From Vitellaria paradoxa (taxonomy: Eukaryota > Streptophyta > Magnoliopsida > Ericales > Sapotaceae): a stretch of DNA of 64,000 bases. The notes under the pieces are model-generated. The model had not been told where the DNA came from and searched no databases. It saw only the letters and a program-made list of their open reading frames with translations. A program made the translations under genes and the position numbers. The stretch covers positions 25,221,246 to 25,285,245 of the forward strand of contig CM034238.1 in NCBI GenBank assembly GCA_019916065.1, read 5' to 3'. Every line of letters starts with the position of its first letter. The first letter of the stretch is position 1. Below, one piece after another: positions 46,877-58,313 of the stretch.

Positions 46877-49800
46877 TAACTTTTTCTCTTTTTCTACTTG
46901 TTAAGTCACTTACTGTCTTAAAAGTTTAAACTAGTAAGAAATGAGTCCAACAATGTATGTCAACTTACCAAGCAAACTTAACACTCACCCTCACGTGACC
47001 ATGTTGCATGCGGAGTAGAGAGAGAAAGAGAGAGGCAAATTGAACAAAATATAATAGATTGCATGAGGATAAATGGGGAATATACACGAAAACAAAAATT
47101 GAAGGCCTCTCAGAGCTAGAGATCTAACATAATTTCAAGCACCAATTGTTTCAAAAGCTTAAACTAATAGGAAATAGTCTAATAGTATGTATCAACCTTT
47201 AACACTACTTATTAATCCGAAAGGGGAAAAAATTATTAGTGAGCTAATGCTTCCACATAAATTTTCTAAAAAAGGAAAAAAAGAGCAATAATCACATTAG
47301 AAGTAGGCTTTACTTATATATAGTTCTGACACTTAACCAACTTCTCTATTATGAAGAAAAATGTTCCATTATTCCTTGAAGATCCAAAGTTGGAGATTTT
47401 ATTATTTTGAGTATAGATAAAACTTAATCACAAAGTGAGTTGCTTAGGATGGTACGTGATTGTTTGAGAAGGAACAATTTGTTAGAGAAGCAAGCTTATA
47501 TCTTAAACATATGGCCAAATTTATATTGACCTAGGTTGGCAAGTGATTGTTTGAGATTGAGAAGGGAGGCAACTTTACTTCCTATATTCACTTATTATTT
47601 TTTAACACACTACTTAGATGTGGCCAAACTTACTTTTTTTAAAAGGGTCAAACATGTGTGACTATTGACTTTTTTAGGTAATGGTGAGATTTGAACTTAG
47701 AAACTTTTGTTAGATATCATGTTAAAGTATTAATCATCATCCCACCTAAAAACTTATGTTGTTAGGAAGGGACAACTTTACTATTATATTGACTTATTAT
47801 TTCTCGACCAAAAAAAAAAAACAATTATCTTTATATATATATATATATATTGAAAGATAAGAAAGAATAAATTAATAAAAATAAAAGATACGAGATCATA
47901 GGGGCATACTCTCGAGTGTACATTAAAGTCTAAAACTAACTAGTATAAGCTAGATAAACCAACATAAGCCACAAATCCAAAAGACAGCTTGAAAGCAAGC
48001 TAACATACAGTATAAGCAAGCTTACATAGCTCGGACAAAAAGCAGATAACACTAGCACACAAAGCCTCACAAAAAAACAATAAACGAAACACAGTTTAGC
48101 AAAGAATCATGCCCAACCCACAAATCAACAGAATTAGCAATGAGACAGCAAGTCAACAAATAGCTTCACTAGCAACCAAGAGCTAACAGTAGAGGAAGCA
48201 ACAATACAACATTTCACTACAGCACATAACCACAAACTTCAAATATCAGCTAAATAATCATCCTTTGATGCAGAGACACAATGCAGCCACAAAAGTAAAG
48301 CAATCAACAACCACATTAGCAAAAACAAAAGCTAAAATCAGCAAATGCATCAAAACCAATACTGAGCATAAACCATGAGGTAGCATCATATCCCCAGCAT
48401 AGGCAGCAGCTAGGCATGAACTTCACCATATAGACTAAGCAGCAACACAACATCAACAAAGTCACTTGTACCATTAAACAACAATGTGGTAAAACTCAAT
48501 CACAACCACTACATAGCCAGGTATACAATGAAGCAGCAATCAGCCCATACATCCACACCACACCAAACATAGAAATAAACTCATCCAAATGCCAAAACAG
48601 GATCATTGGGCTGCACAAACTAGCTTAGCCAATAGCAAAGTAAGTAGCAGCAAATGAGCAAAAACAAAAACCAAGCCAAATAGCGGGAAATCTGTCAAAA
48701 CAAACCGCCACTACTGCAACTTTTCGTCCTTTTGTATGATCTCCTTGCTTGTGCTATTCTTGAACTAATGTGAAAATAGGATCAAGAGTCCCTAATACTT
48801 ATGCCATGACTAATTTCATGCCTATATCATGTTGCGACTCTATTTAAGTGTGTATCCAAGATTCTGGCTAAGAAATTGAATAGTTGTATTTCCTAAATGG
48901 TCACCCCAACTAGAAAGCAAAAACCAATGAGATAGCAAGCCTCAAACAGGTTTAATTATCTAATTATTAGAGTGTATTTGTCTTCAAAAGCATGTTTCTT
49001 AATCGCACCTAGCGCCCAAAATCACCAAATGAACTCAGCCATCTACTGAATTCACCATCACCACCACCATGGTCCAAGAACATATAATATTATATACCAA
49101 AAATATAAGAATTTGCATGAAGCTCTAAATGTTCAAAACTACGACATTGTAGATCCGCAGTAAATTTTTCCCTCTAGCTGGGAAGTAGAATTGTTTGTAT
49201 ATTTAGCTCAACACGTGGATAAGCATCCATGGAAAATTGAAAGATAAGGCTTTTGGGAAACCAAAAGCAGCTCAAAATGTTTTCCCAACCAAAAGTGAAG
49301 TGGTTTCAAATATCCCAATATATGGAATGGTAAGATTTAAACCTCAACTTCTATCTAAAAATTTTAAATATGAACTATGATTTTTGAAGTTTTTGAAAGT
49401 TGATCGCATATTATGGTCATGCATGCTTGGTGATAGATAAGAGAAGAAATAAAGCAAAAATGAACATATTTTGCCATGGGCACGGCAACAATTGGCAAGG
49501 CATCAAAAACAAGTAAATGCTCGAAAAATTTAGGGGAAGCCTCTCCCCTAAATGAATAAAATATTTAATTGATATTAAACACACTTACAAAATCACTTTC
49601 TAATTTAATAAATATGGCTAAGGCAGAGTAATTAAGAAAAATCATGAATAACGTTACTTTGGATACAGAAATTAAAAAAAAAATGTAGAAGTTGCTATTG
49701 CTGCTTGATCGAATGGTGTTTCAATTTCTTTAAGACATTTATGGCAGAAACAAGTAATTTTATTGCTCTAATTCCTCAAGTAAGTTATGAGAAACATGTA

Positions 49801-50110
49801 ACTTAAAAGAGACGTAACCACCCCCCTCCGCCCCAAAAAAAGGTAACTTAAAAGAGGCTAATGCTTCTAAACACTATTTCATTTAGAACTTTAACCTTCA
49901 AACACTTTATGGGAAATTTTAAGGCTTTGTATTGAAGTAAACTCATCAAAAAGCTCACAATTTGGCCAAATAATTTATAAACAGATAAATTTATTTTTTT
50001 ATAAAATTAATTAAATATAATAAAATGTATTTTTATGAAATTAATTTTAATTTCATTAATTTAATTTTATAAGATATTTACTTTTAATAATAATAATTAA
50101 TTTTAATAAG
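46877..50110. other. Spacer Y, module 3
   Basis: Orthologous to 6274-9723; no gene. LINE-like block at about 47850-48720. Homology to the other modules stops near 50110, within the A/T desert. Confidence 0.6.
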
Positions 50111-51286
50111 TAATGTCACGTCATTGAGAAAATGAAATTTTTAAAATTTCAACGATAATTTTTCTTCTCATTTCTTTCTATTTTTTTCTTTTGTTTCCTA
50201 GAAAAACTTACAAACAAATGATAGATTTTAAAATCTTTTATTTTCTCTTTTTTTTTTCCATTTATTCAATCCAAATGGAATTTAAAAGCTACAACGGTTC
50301 TTTGTGTGTATATATATATATATATTTAAACTTGTTATGCATTTGTGGCGTTTTTACCCAACATTTTGTTGTAAAAATTCATTGGAGATGGTTCTTTTTT
50401 TTTTTAATATTTGAATATAATTCTTAAAAAAGGTTAAAACGAAAATTAAAATTTTTCTAAATAAAATTATAAATTAAAGTGGAGTCCAATAGCAAACTCA
50501 AACATAATTGTAATGTAAAATTTTATTTATGCCACCCCAAAAAAAGGGAAAAACAAAGCAAGAATAACATTAGTCAAAGTAACATGTAATTTTTTTTTTT
50601 TATATGAACAGATGAGATATGAACATAAATTTAAAATTCATTCGTTTCTTAATTATTAATTATTTAATTACTTATTTTGATATATATATACATATATATT
50701 AATCCTTTAGTTTCTTATTTGACAATTACATGAAATAAGCATAATATTATTTTTAAAAAATGAATATAATGAGTTGTATTTGGAGCGATAAAAAGTGAGA
50801 AAAGTGAAATAAATTATGAATTCGTAATTGTACAGTAAGATAAAAATAAATAATTTTTAAAGATTTTCATTGGTTTTAAAAAATTTTTGAATTTGTTTAA
50901 CAAATCTAATGCAGCTAATATGTTTATTTATTTATTTATTATTATTATCGTTATTATTATTATTATTATTTTCTAAGTCAAGTTTGAATAAAAGTGGAGC
51001 TGACGCGGCAAGTAGAATTTCTAAATGGATAAATCTTACCGTCCTATTCCTTACTCGTTTACACAACCGCAAACAAAAATAGGAATAAAAATAAATAAAA
51101 CATTAATAATGGTAAAAAAAAAAAGCTAAAAACCAACGCCACGTGGCCCTCAGAGAGGGGAAGAGAGAGAGGGAGCACCATATCGGTGGTCCCGCAACAT
51201 TGGGGATCATCGCTGGTGTTAGGTAGGCTGTGAGCCTGTTAACAAAATAGAGGCGACGAAACGTCGCCGCATGACGGTATAGGCTA
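50111..51286. other. Module-specific sequence replacing the B3 promoter region
   Basis: About 1.2 kb not found upstream of the other B3 copies. AT-rich with a (TA)n near 50312 and an (ATT)n run at 50938-50970. The last 150 bp are GC-rich: a CACGTG G-box core at 51140-51145 and a perfect inverted repeat GGCGACG-AAA-CGTCGCC at 51252-51268. Homology to the other modules resumes near 51320 in the leader. No transposon ends were identified. Confidence 0.55.
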
Positions 51287-52063
51287 ATGGCAATTTTCTG
51301 GGTTGGCGAATCCAATAAAAGAAAGTCCTTCTCCAATAAAATCCAATCCGAACTCAAACTTGATTTCAAAGAAAGTTTAAGAAATCCAACCATCAATCTG
51401 AAAATTAATTTCAGCAGCAGCAGAGCAGAGCAGAAGAAAGACAAGAAGAAGAGAGAGATGGACCTTAACTGTGTTGGTGTTTTGAAGAAAGCCAATTTTT
51501 CAAGAGTGAGTAATGAGGAAAAGTTGGACATCATACGTAGGTTCCAAAACAATCCCAATTTCGATGAAGTGGATTTATACTATCTGGGTTTGCTGGATGA
51601 AGAATCATCGGAGGAGAAAACACCAAAAGGATTATCGGAGACAGAGCTGGTCACCAAACAACCCAGCAAGAGCCGCCGCAATCTCGACGACGACGAAATC
51701 GATTATTTAAACAACCCGCCTTCTTCTTCCGTTGAGAAAATACCAAAAGGAAGAAGGGAGAAGAAGAAGACGGTTGTTGTTTTTGATGATCACTCAGCCC
51801 CAGAGGCAGAGGCAGCGGAGGCCCTGTTGTCGTTGAATCATCAACCAGTTCCGCTTGACGAGTTGCCGGAGAAGAAGAAGAAGAAGCTGAAAATTATAAT
51901 GTCAGGAAAGCCCATTGATGATTGTTAGATTATTTCTAGAATATTTCTATATATATATATATATATCCTATCATAATTAGGATTACTATCTAATTCCTTA
52001 TTTTGTATATCCAATCATAATTAGGATTACTATCTTCTATCAGGATTAGGATTATTGTTCTCT

Positions 52064-52071
52064 TATATAAA
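52064..52071 (+). promoter_or_regulatory. TATA box of the small copia LTR
   Basis: TATATAAA in the left LTR, about 80 bp before its end; TATATAAA also occurs in the right LTR. Confidence 0.5.
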
Positions 52072-52317
52072 GGACCTTGTAGTCTTGTATTCTCACACAC
52101 AATGATCAATATTAATACATAATTCTTTTCTTCTTCTTTTATTCTTAACATGGTATTAGAGCATAAGGTTTACGACCCTGGATAGTTTAAACATTTTCTC
52201 GATATTATGGCAGCGATCACTGCCATTGCTTATTCTCTTTCTACTAGTCCTTACTTTTCCTTCCATAATTCACCACCTATTTTGTTATCTTGCTGTATCA
52301 ACTTTTCAACGTACTTT

Positions 52318-53040
52318 CTTACGCCTTCAACGCGCCTCCTTCAACCTTTCAACGCGCTTCCATGCGCCTTCGACCTTTCAACGTGCCTCTCGGCGCCTCC
52401 TTCAACGCGCTTCCATGCGCCTTCAACCTTTCAACGTGCCTCTCGGCGCCTCATTCAACGTGCTTCCATGCGCCTTCAACCTTTCAACGCGTCTCTCGGT
52501 GCTTCCTTCAACGCGCTTCCGTGCGCCTTCAAACTTTCAACACGCCTCTCCGCGCCTCCTTCAATGCGCCTTCGTGCACCTTCAACCCTTCAACGCGCCT
52601 CCTTCAATGCGCCTCCGTGCGCTTTCAACCTTTCAACGCGCCTCTCCGCACCTCCTTCAATGCACTTTTGTGCGCTTTTAACCTTTTAACGCGCTTCTTC
52701 GCGCCTTATTCAATGCGTCTCTTTCAGTGCGCTTTTCTGCGCCCCATTCAACGCGCTTTTTTCGCTCCTCATTCGACGCGTTTTTTTGCGTCTCATTCAA
52801 TGTGCTTTTTTTCGCACCTCCTTCAACGCGCTTTTTCGCGCCGCTTTCAACGCGCTTTTCTGCGCCTTATTCAATGCGCTTTTTTTCGCGCCTCCTTTAA
52901 CGCGCTTTTCTGCGCCGCCTTCAATGCGCTTTTTTTCGCGCCTCCTTCAACGCGCTTTTTTTGTGCCTCATTCAACGCGCTTCAATGCGCCGTTAACCTT
53001 TCAACGCGTTTTTCTGTGCCTCCATCAACGTGTTTTTCAT
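52318..53040 (+). repeat. CpG-rich degenerate tandem array inside the small copia element
   Basis: About 720 bp built from variants of TTCAACGCGC followed by TTCC, CTCC or TTTTT. In the left half a roughly 53-bp unit can be followed (TTCAACGCGCTTCCATGCGC, then a TTTCAACG and CTCTCGGCGCC part) for about four rounds. The right half is made of units of about 26-28 bp (TTCAACGCGCTTTTTTTCGC). Unusually rich in CG for this locus. All three forward frames are open over most of it, producing overlapping frames of 120 to 258 codons that mirror one another; the open frames follow from the repeat and are not evidence of a gene. Confidence 0.85.
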
Positions 53041-54123
53041 ATGAACTCTGTTGCTCAGACTGCTGATTTATTTTTAAAACCTCTCCCTCCTGGACGATTT
53101 CATAAATTAGTTTCCAAACTCAAGTTGGTCTCTCCTATACCTCCTTGAGTTTGCCGGGGGTGTTAGATTATTTCTAGAATATTTCTATATATATATATAT
53201 ATCCTATCATAATTAGGATTACTATCTCATTCCTTATTTTGTATATCCAATCATAATTAGGATTACTATCTTCTATCAGGATTAGGATTATTGTTCTTTT
53301 ATATAAAGGACCTTCCAGTCTTGTATTCTCACACACAATGATCAATATTAATACATAATTCTTTTCTTCTTCTTTTATTCTTAACAATGATGATTGCCCA
53401 ATTGATGATATATCTGGTCCAAAGAAGAAGAGGCCACGCACTACTACTGATGATCAAGAAGAAGAAGAAGAAGACAAGGTAAAGAAGAACAGGTTGATGG
53501 TGGCACCAGTACCACCAGAAGTTCCCCCGAATCTGAAGAAACGCATTGAAAAGCTTAGGGGTACTGAGTTGATGCTGGTGATTGAAAAGCAACTCTGCCA
53601 ATCAGACATTAACCCTGGCAATGGCCGGTTTTCTCTGCCGGCTAAGAAAACCAACCCTCAGTTTCTGATTCCAGAAGAGAGGGAGTTTCTTAGCACCAAA
53701 ACAACTACTGGATCGCCAACGCTGCCACAGATACAGACCCAGTTGATTCAACCGTGTGGGGAAGAGATCACAATAAACCTCAGGGAGTGGCACATGAAGA
53801 AGCCACTCTACAATCTCGTCACCTCTTGGAATGATGTTGTGAGCACTAATTCTCTGCAGATAAGAATGACAGTACAGCTCTGGTCATTTCGAGTGGATTC
53901 ACGGCTTAGGCTAGCTCTCGTTGAGGCAGGCAAAGACATTCAATGATCAACTAACGACCTTGTTTGACTTCTTGTTTGTAAAGAAAGTTTCTTTTTAGAT
54001 GTTTTTGTTTTCCGATATTACTCTAACTACCTTGTGTTTTAGATTTACTCACTATATTTTTACATTTTGAATGATGTCGTTTCTGTACGTTTAATAATGC
54101 CAATTGAATATTTCATTCATTTA

Positions 54124-54526
54124 CACTCTCTTTGGAACACTGAATTTGATAGAATTGTCACAATTCAAACTAATGCTTATGCTTGGAATTAAGATAAAAT
54201 TTTATCAGTCTAATTTGATTTGATAACCTATTTTAATTTTAGAATTTTTATATTATTTGAAATCCAATCCAAAATAATAGAATTTATTTTTTTTCTTAAT
54301 CCATCTAAATAATCGATTAAACTTGTCCACATCCATTATATTTACCTTACTTTTTCTTTTCCACTATCATGGTAAAAAAATTCTTCGATGTTTTTCTTAA
54401 ATTAATTAATTGAATTATTAAATTCCAAGTATATATTTCAAACACAAATTTTTATTTATCAAATCAAACCAATTATTTACTTTAAAATCAAATCAATTAT
54501 AAAGAGTATTATTTCTAAACAGAATA
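54124..54526. mobile_element. Tourist-like MITE (T400), orthologue of 1477
   Basis: Left end CACTCTCTTTGGAACAC, flanked by TTA at 54121-54123 and 54527-54529. Confidence 0.65.
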
Positions 54527-54731
54527 TTAGATTTAATTGAAAAGTTTATTCTAAATTTTTCATGTACTTGCCTTTTTTTTTCATGTATTGCTATTGTTGA
54601 CCCATTAATATAAAAACAAATTCTTTTGACGATCAAAAAATGGAACCCCTTCCAATTTAAGTGCATGTCTTCTTATTTAAGTGGACTAGTTAGAATTCAA
54701 AATAATTACTTAAAAGTATATGTATTCCTTA

Positions 54732-55134
54732 CACGCCGTTTGAATAGTAAATTTGAGGGGGTTTAATTTTAGTTGATAAAATTTTTCATCAATTCTTATC
54801 TCTGGAGTTAAAATAAAGTTTTATGAGTTAAACTTAATTTTATTTTATAACTTAAATTTTGAAATTTCTATGTCTTTTGAAATTTAACTCAAAACAATAA
54901 AATTATATAAGAATTCTTTTTTTCTTAAGCCATCTAATTAAGTGAACAAATTTACTATCATGCATCATATTTATGATATTTTTTTATTTCCTATTAACAT
55001 GGTTAAATTTGATATTTTTCTTAAATTAATTCAATTCAATTTTTAATTTCAAGTGTCTATTCCAAAAATAAAATTTTATTTGTTAAATCAAATCAATTCT
55101 TTATTTTAAAAGAAGATTATTTTCAAAAGGAGGG
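54732..55134. mobile_element. Tourist-like MITE (T400), orthologue of 2095
   Basis: Left end CACGCCGTTTGAATAG, right end TTTTCAAAAGGAGGG, flanked by TTA at 54729-54731 and 55135-55137. Confidence 0.6.
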
Positions 55135-55393
55135 TTATTATTTTACATTTTTATAATTTTTTTAATATGTCGTCCTCATTACCTATTTAGAGTCAAAATC
55201 TTTCTTTAGTATAGTATTACCTAACTTAAAATAAATTTAAATTTTTATAAATTTATTTTTGTAATTGTTTTTTATATTACCGTAATTACGATAAAAACTA
55301 TTTTTTAAATAAAAATATCATTTTTCTCTCTTGATCAATAGATTATAGGAATTTTTAGCTCTAATAATATTAGAAATTACCCCAACTAACTAA

Positions 55394-55524
55394 AGTTCCT
55401 GGTGTTCGTAGAAAGGAGAGATGCTTGGCATCTCCTCCTACAGAGACGGGAACAGCCTTCGGGCTTACTTGTTGCCACACATCCGCTTAAGGCTTCCCAC
55501 TTAGGTGGATCTTTCACCCAATTT
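55394..55524. other. GC-rich hairpin-forming island, copy 4
   Basis: Same 131 bp as 2769-2899 with one clear substitution (CATCCGCTTAAGG). All stems intact. Followed by (TA)n. Confidence 0.5.
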
Positions 55525-56998
55525 ATATATATATATATATATATAAAAAAGATTAGTGTTCTGTGATATTGAATGCTTGCCTCCAAATGCGACAACTGCC
55601 TAACTAATTTTAAAAAGTTTGCAGAAATAAAAAAGACGTCCATCATACCTTAATATTGAGAAGTTTACGTGTAATTGGTTTAATGTTTAAAAAAAATATG
55701 TAATTTACCTTAAAAATAAAGTAGATTAAATTTAATTCAATTTCTTATTTTTTATTAAGGTTAGAAAAATGAGAAAAAGTACTTAAATAATTTAATATTT
55801 TGAATCTTCTTATGGGCATGTGCTAGAAAATTTGAAAATAAAAAATCAATAATTACTACCCGTTTAAACGAAATATAAATTATTAAACATAAAAGTTCAA
55901 TTTTAACTAATTTTTATTCACCCTTGTAAAAATTGGGGTAAATTGAATGGATATCAAGATTCCGAATCCTAACTAACTTAAAGTCCGCTTCATGTGTAAG
56001 TTGGCGTGTTATTATGAAATATATATATATATATATATACACACTTTTTTGGTTAAAATGAAATAAATAAAAGAAAATAAAAGTAAGTTCTCTTTCCAAT
56101 TCTGATTTCCTACTAGAAGTAGGGTTTGCACCTATCACAATTGTAACATTGTAAATTGCGTAGCAAGCAATATTTCATTTTGTTAACAAGTTTAGGATTG
56201 TTTGGTTGAAAAAAAAAAGTATAATAAAAGTATAAAAATTTGATATAAAAACGATATATAACGAAATTTAGTTAAAAAAAATTAATGAATTTTGATTTTT
56301 TTATACCAAACAAAGTCTTAATATTTCACTATTATGTGGTTATTTGTCATCGATTCGTTTGAAATCTTTGTAATTATTTCAAATCCTAGTTGTAATAGAA
56401 TTCGTAATAGTGTTCGGATGGAGAGGCAAGGAAATGATGTTTATCAGTGGAAGTAATGAGTTCCCTCCCTCCACCCCTCCATCGTTACTCTTCTCTTTCC
56501 ATAATCGCACAATTTTTCACCCTCATCAGTTTAGCGGGGTTTGAAGTGGCGTTCTTGGTTGTGTTTGGCTCTTTAATTTGTGCAAGAAAAGCAAAAATAA
56601 AGGAAAATGCGTGAAAATAAAGTAGGCTAAATTTAATTCAATTTTTTTATTTCTTTTTATTTAGGCTAGAAAAATGAAAAAAAAAAAGTTCTTAAATTAT
56701 TTAATATTCTGAACCTTCATATGGACATGTGCTATAAAATTTTAAAATAAAATATAAGTAATAATTATTACCCGTTTAAATCAAATATGAACTATTAAAT
56801 TTAATATTCAATTCTGATCAAATTTTATTCACACTTAAAAAAATTGCGATAAATTGAATGAATATCTAAATTTCGAATCCTAAATAACTTACGTAAACTA
56901 CGTTTCATGTGCAAGGTGACATATTTATTTTATATATATATATGTTTCAGTTTTTCTAAATGAAAAAAAAGATAGTAAGTCATTTTTTTGTCAGTTCT
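55525..56998. repeat. Spacer Z, module 3, truncated on the right
   Basis: Z sub-repeats start near 55720 and 56610, with the small TTTGGT-ended block between (about 56203-56320). Homology to the other modules stops at about 56998 (TTTTGTCAGTTCTG), so the third T400 MITE and the Mediator-26-like promoter are missing. No gene. Confidence 0.55.
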
Positions 56999-57632
56999 GC
57001 TTGAAAGAGGACATACTCATCCCCAATGTTCCTTTCTTTTTTTTTTTTCTTTTCTTTCTTTTTCTTTTTTTTTAAGTAATTGTTATTAACTGCATAATAT
57101 GGCAGGATAGATGGGAATTATTAGGTAAAGAAACCGGGGAGAGAAGAAGGTTCAAGAAGAAAAATTATAAAGAAAAGGGAAAAAATCAACACATCATGCG
57201 TCCTTAGCCCTCGGTTCCTTTTATGGGTGTTTGGTTGATTAAACTCAACTAAAAACTATCAACATTTATTAATTTTTTTTATTTTCTTTAATTAAATTTT
57301 ATCACAAATTCCTTTTACATTAAATTTTTATATTTCTACTATATTTTTACTAAACTTTTACCCACATTCAAAAATCCTATTTTACTCGGTCTGATTCTAT
57401 CATCATTCACTTGTAGCCAAACACCCCCAAAATGCCTGCTTCACTCGTTCTGATAACGTCATTATTCATTTGTAGCTTCGATATTTGGGTCGATCGAGAC
57501 ACATCTAGATATCTTTCTTCTGTGTTTTGTTAGGTTTGGAGCCTGTGGACGGGGAATCCGACACTACCCACAACATATTTGTTGATTTGCATCGGCAAAT
57601 GCTCTGTTTTCACTCATGAGCATGGATTATCG
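56999..57632. other. Foreign segment joined to Mediator-26-like copy 4
   Basis: Not present in the other modules. Pyrimidine-rich tract at 57030-57075, a MITE-like block at 57225-57426, then about 200 bp of unknown sequence. A short similar stretch occurs twice (57380-57420 and 57440-57480, both near CATTCACTTGTAG or CATTCATTTGTAG). No gene recognised. Confidence 0.5.
57225..57426. mobile_element. MITE-like block
   Basis: Ends GGGTGTTTGGTTG and AGCCAAACACCC are inverted repeats; interior AT-rich and non-coding, 202 bp. No convincing target duplication, so the class is open. Confidence 0.45.
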
Positions 57633-58313
57633 TTCAGTTACTATTTGCGAGGCAGCACCGACCACGCGTTCATGTTTCTGATCAAGAAGAAGATGCTAGG
57701 ACCAATTCAAGCGATTTTTCTGATATGGCTTTGTTGCGGACCAAGGAGCATAGGGCAGAGGGATGTGTCTTCGCTTCCAAGAAAAGTACATGTGGGTCAA
57801 AGCCTGGCAGTACTGAAAAAGTCATCTCCGATTATGAAAAACGCCCTGCCTGTGGTAATATTGGAATGGGTACAGAAGAAGATAAAGAACCAAAGCGGCG
57901 CCGTGTAATTAGGATAAAGCTTCGGCCAAAACCCAACAAAGGAGCAATTTCCGGCCCTGGAGGAAGCTAAGTCTCGGTTTGCAATTGAAGAGAAAGAAAA
58001 AGAAACAGAGACGAAGCGTGATGCAGAAGTCAAACTGCCAGTCCCTCATCGAGCTACGAAGAAAAGCTGCACAAAGGCAGCGGAAGTTGGGATTGTGCCC
58101 CGAAAATTCTCGGAGAAAAGCAGCGAGAGGAAAATCAGAGAGAAAAATAGGGTGATGATCAAAGAACAGAAGTCAATGTGCTCGGATTTTGAAGTCAAAC
58201 TTGAAGCCTCCAAGAGGAAACTCAACGAAGGGTACAAACAATTTGAGGACGCAAAGCGAAAGAAGAAGATACGGATGATTGAGTTGAGGGATCTCCCTCG
58301 AGGAGGGGTTACT
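57633..58313 (+). pseudogene. Mediator 26-like protein, copy 4, truncated at both ends
   Basis: Homology starts in the middle of the N-terminal block (at LLFARQQRPRVHV of the other copies) and stops just before the C-terminal tail (LPRGGV), where the Ty3/gypsy element begins. The N-terminal Mediator-26-type segment and start codon are lost. Two bases are missing near 57940 (AACAAAGGAGC against AACAAAGAAGAGC), so the linker and the KRKLNEGYKQFEDAKRKKKI block lie in different frames. Shared substitutions place it next to copy 3. Not expected to make a functional product. Confidence 0.85.

Larger units (their letters stand above)
51923..53391 (+). mobile_element. Non-autonomous Ty1/copia derivative with a tandem-repeat interior
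   Basis: The element is 51923-53386, flanked by ATGAT (51918-51922, 53387-53391). LTRs of 228 and 226 bp start TGTTAG and end TTAACA and differ by a few substitutions and one TA unit. Primer site TGGTATTAGAGC (52151-52162, one mismatch to the Met-tRNA type) abuts the left LTR; TTTGCCGGGGG precedes the right LTR. The 1-kb interior keeps only a short leader (ATGGCAGCGATCACTGCC near 52208) and the last 30 or so codons of copia pol (QTADLFLKPLPPGRFHKLVS, TGA at 53146-53148). Everything else is replaced by the array at 52318-53040. It must have been mobilised in trans. Confidence 0.92.
51458..53946 (+). pseudogene. B3 domain protein (DUF313 type), copy 3, split by a retroelement
   Basis: Two exactly complementary halves: 51458-51922 (MDLNCVGVLKK through the acidic and Lys-rich region) and 53392-53946 (GPKKKRPRT, LKKRIEKLRGTELMLVIEK, LREWHMKKPLYNL, FRVDSRLRLALVEAGKDIQ, TGA at 53944-53946). 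The 1,464-bp element at 51923-53386 lies between them with its ATGAT duplication; apart from it I see no lesion, so this copy was open until the insertion. As it stands translation stops at 51926-51928 inside the LTR, giving an N-terminal fragment without B3 domain. Because the promoter region was replaced, an ATG at 51287 is now in frame and could add 57 residues. Whether the insertion can be spliced out is unknown; no clear sites were seen. Confidence 0.9.

Noticed and set aside
52207..53066. Novel Phe/Asn/Ser-rich protein genes in the B3-interrupting element
   Set aside because: The frames arise from a low-complexity tandem repeat lacking stop triplets and exist in all three forward frames at once.
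52290..53066. CRISPR-like or minisatellite host locus
   Set aside because: Repeats have no regular unique spacers and lie between LTRs of a retroelement with a clean target duplication.
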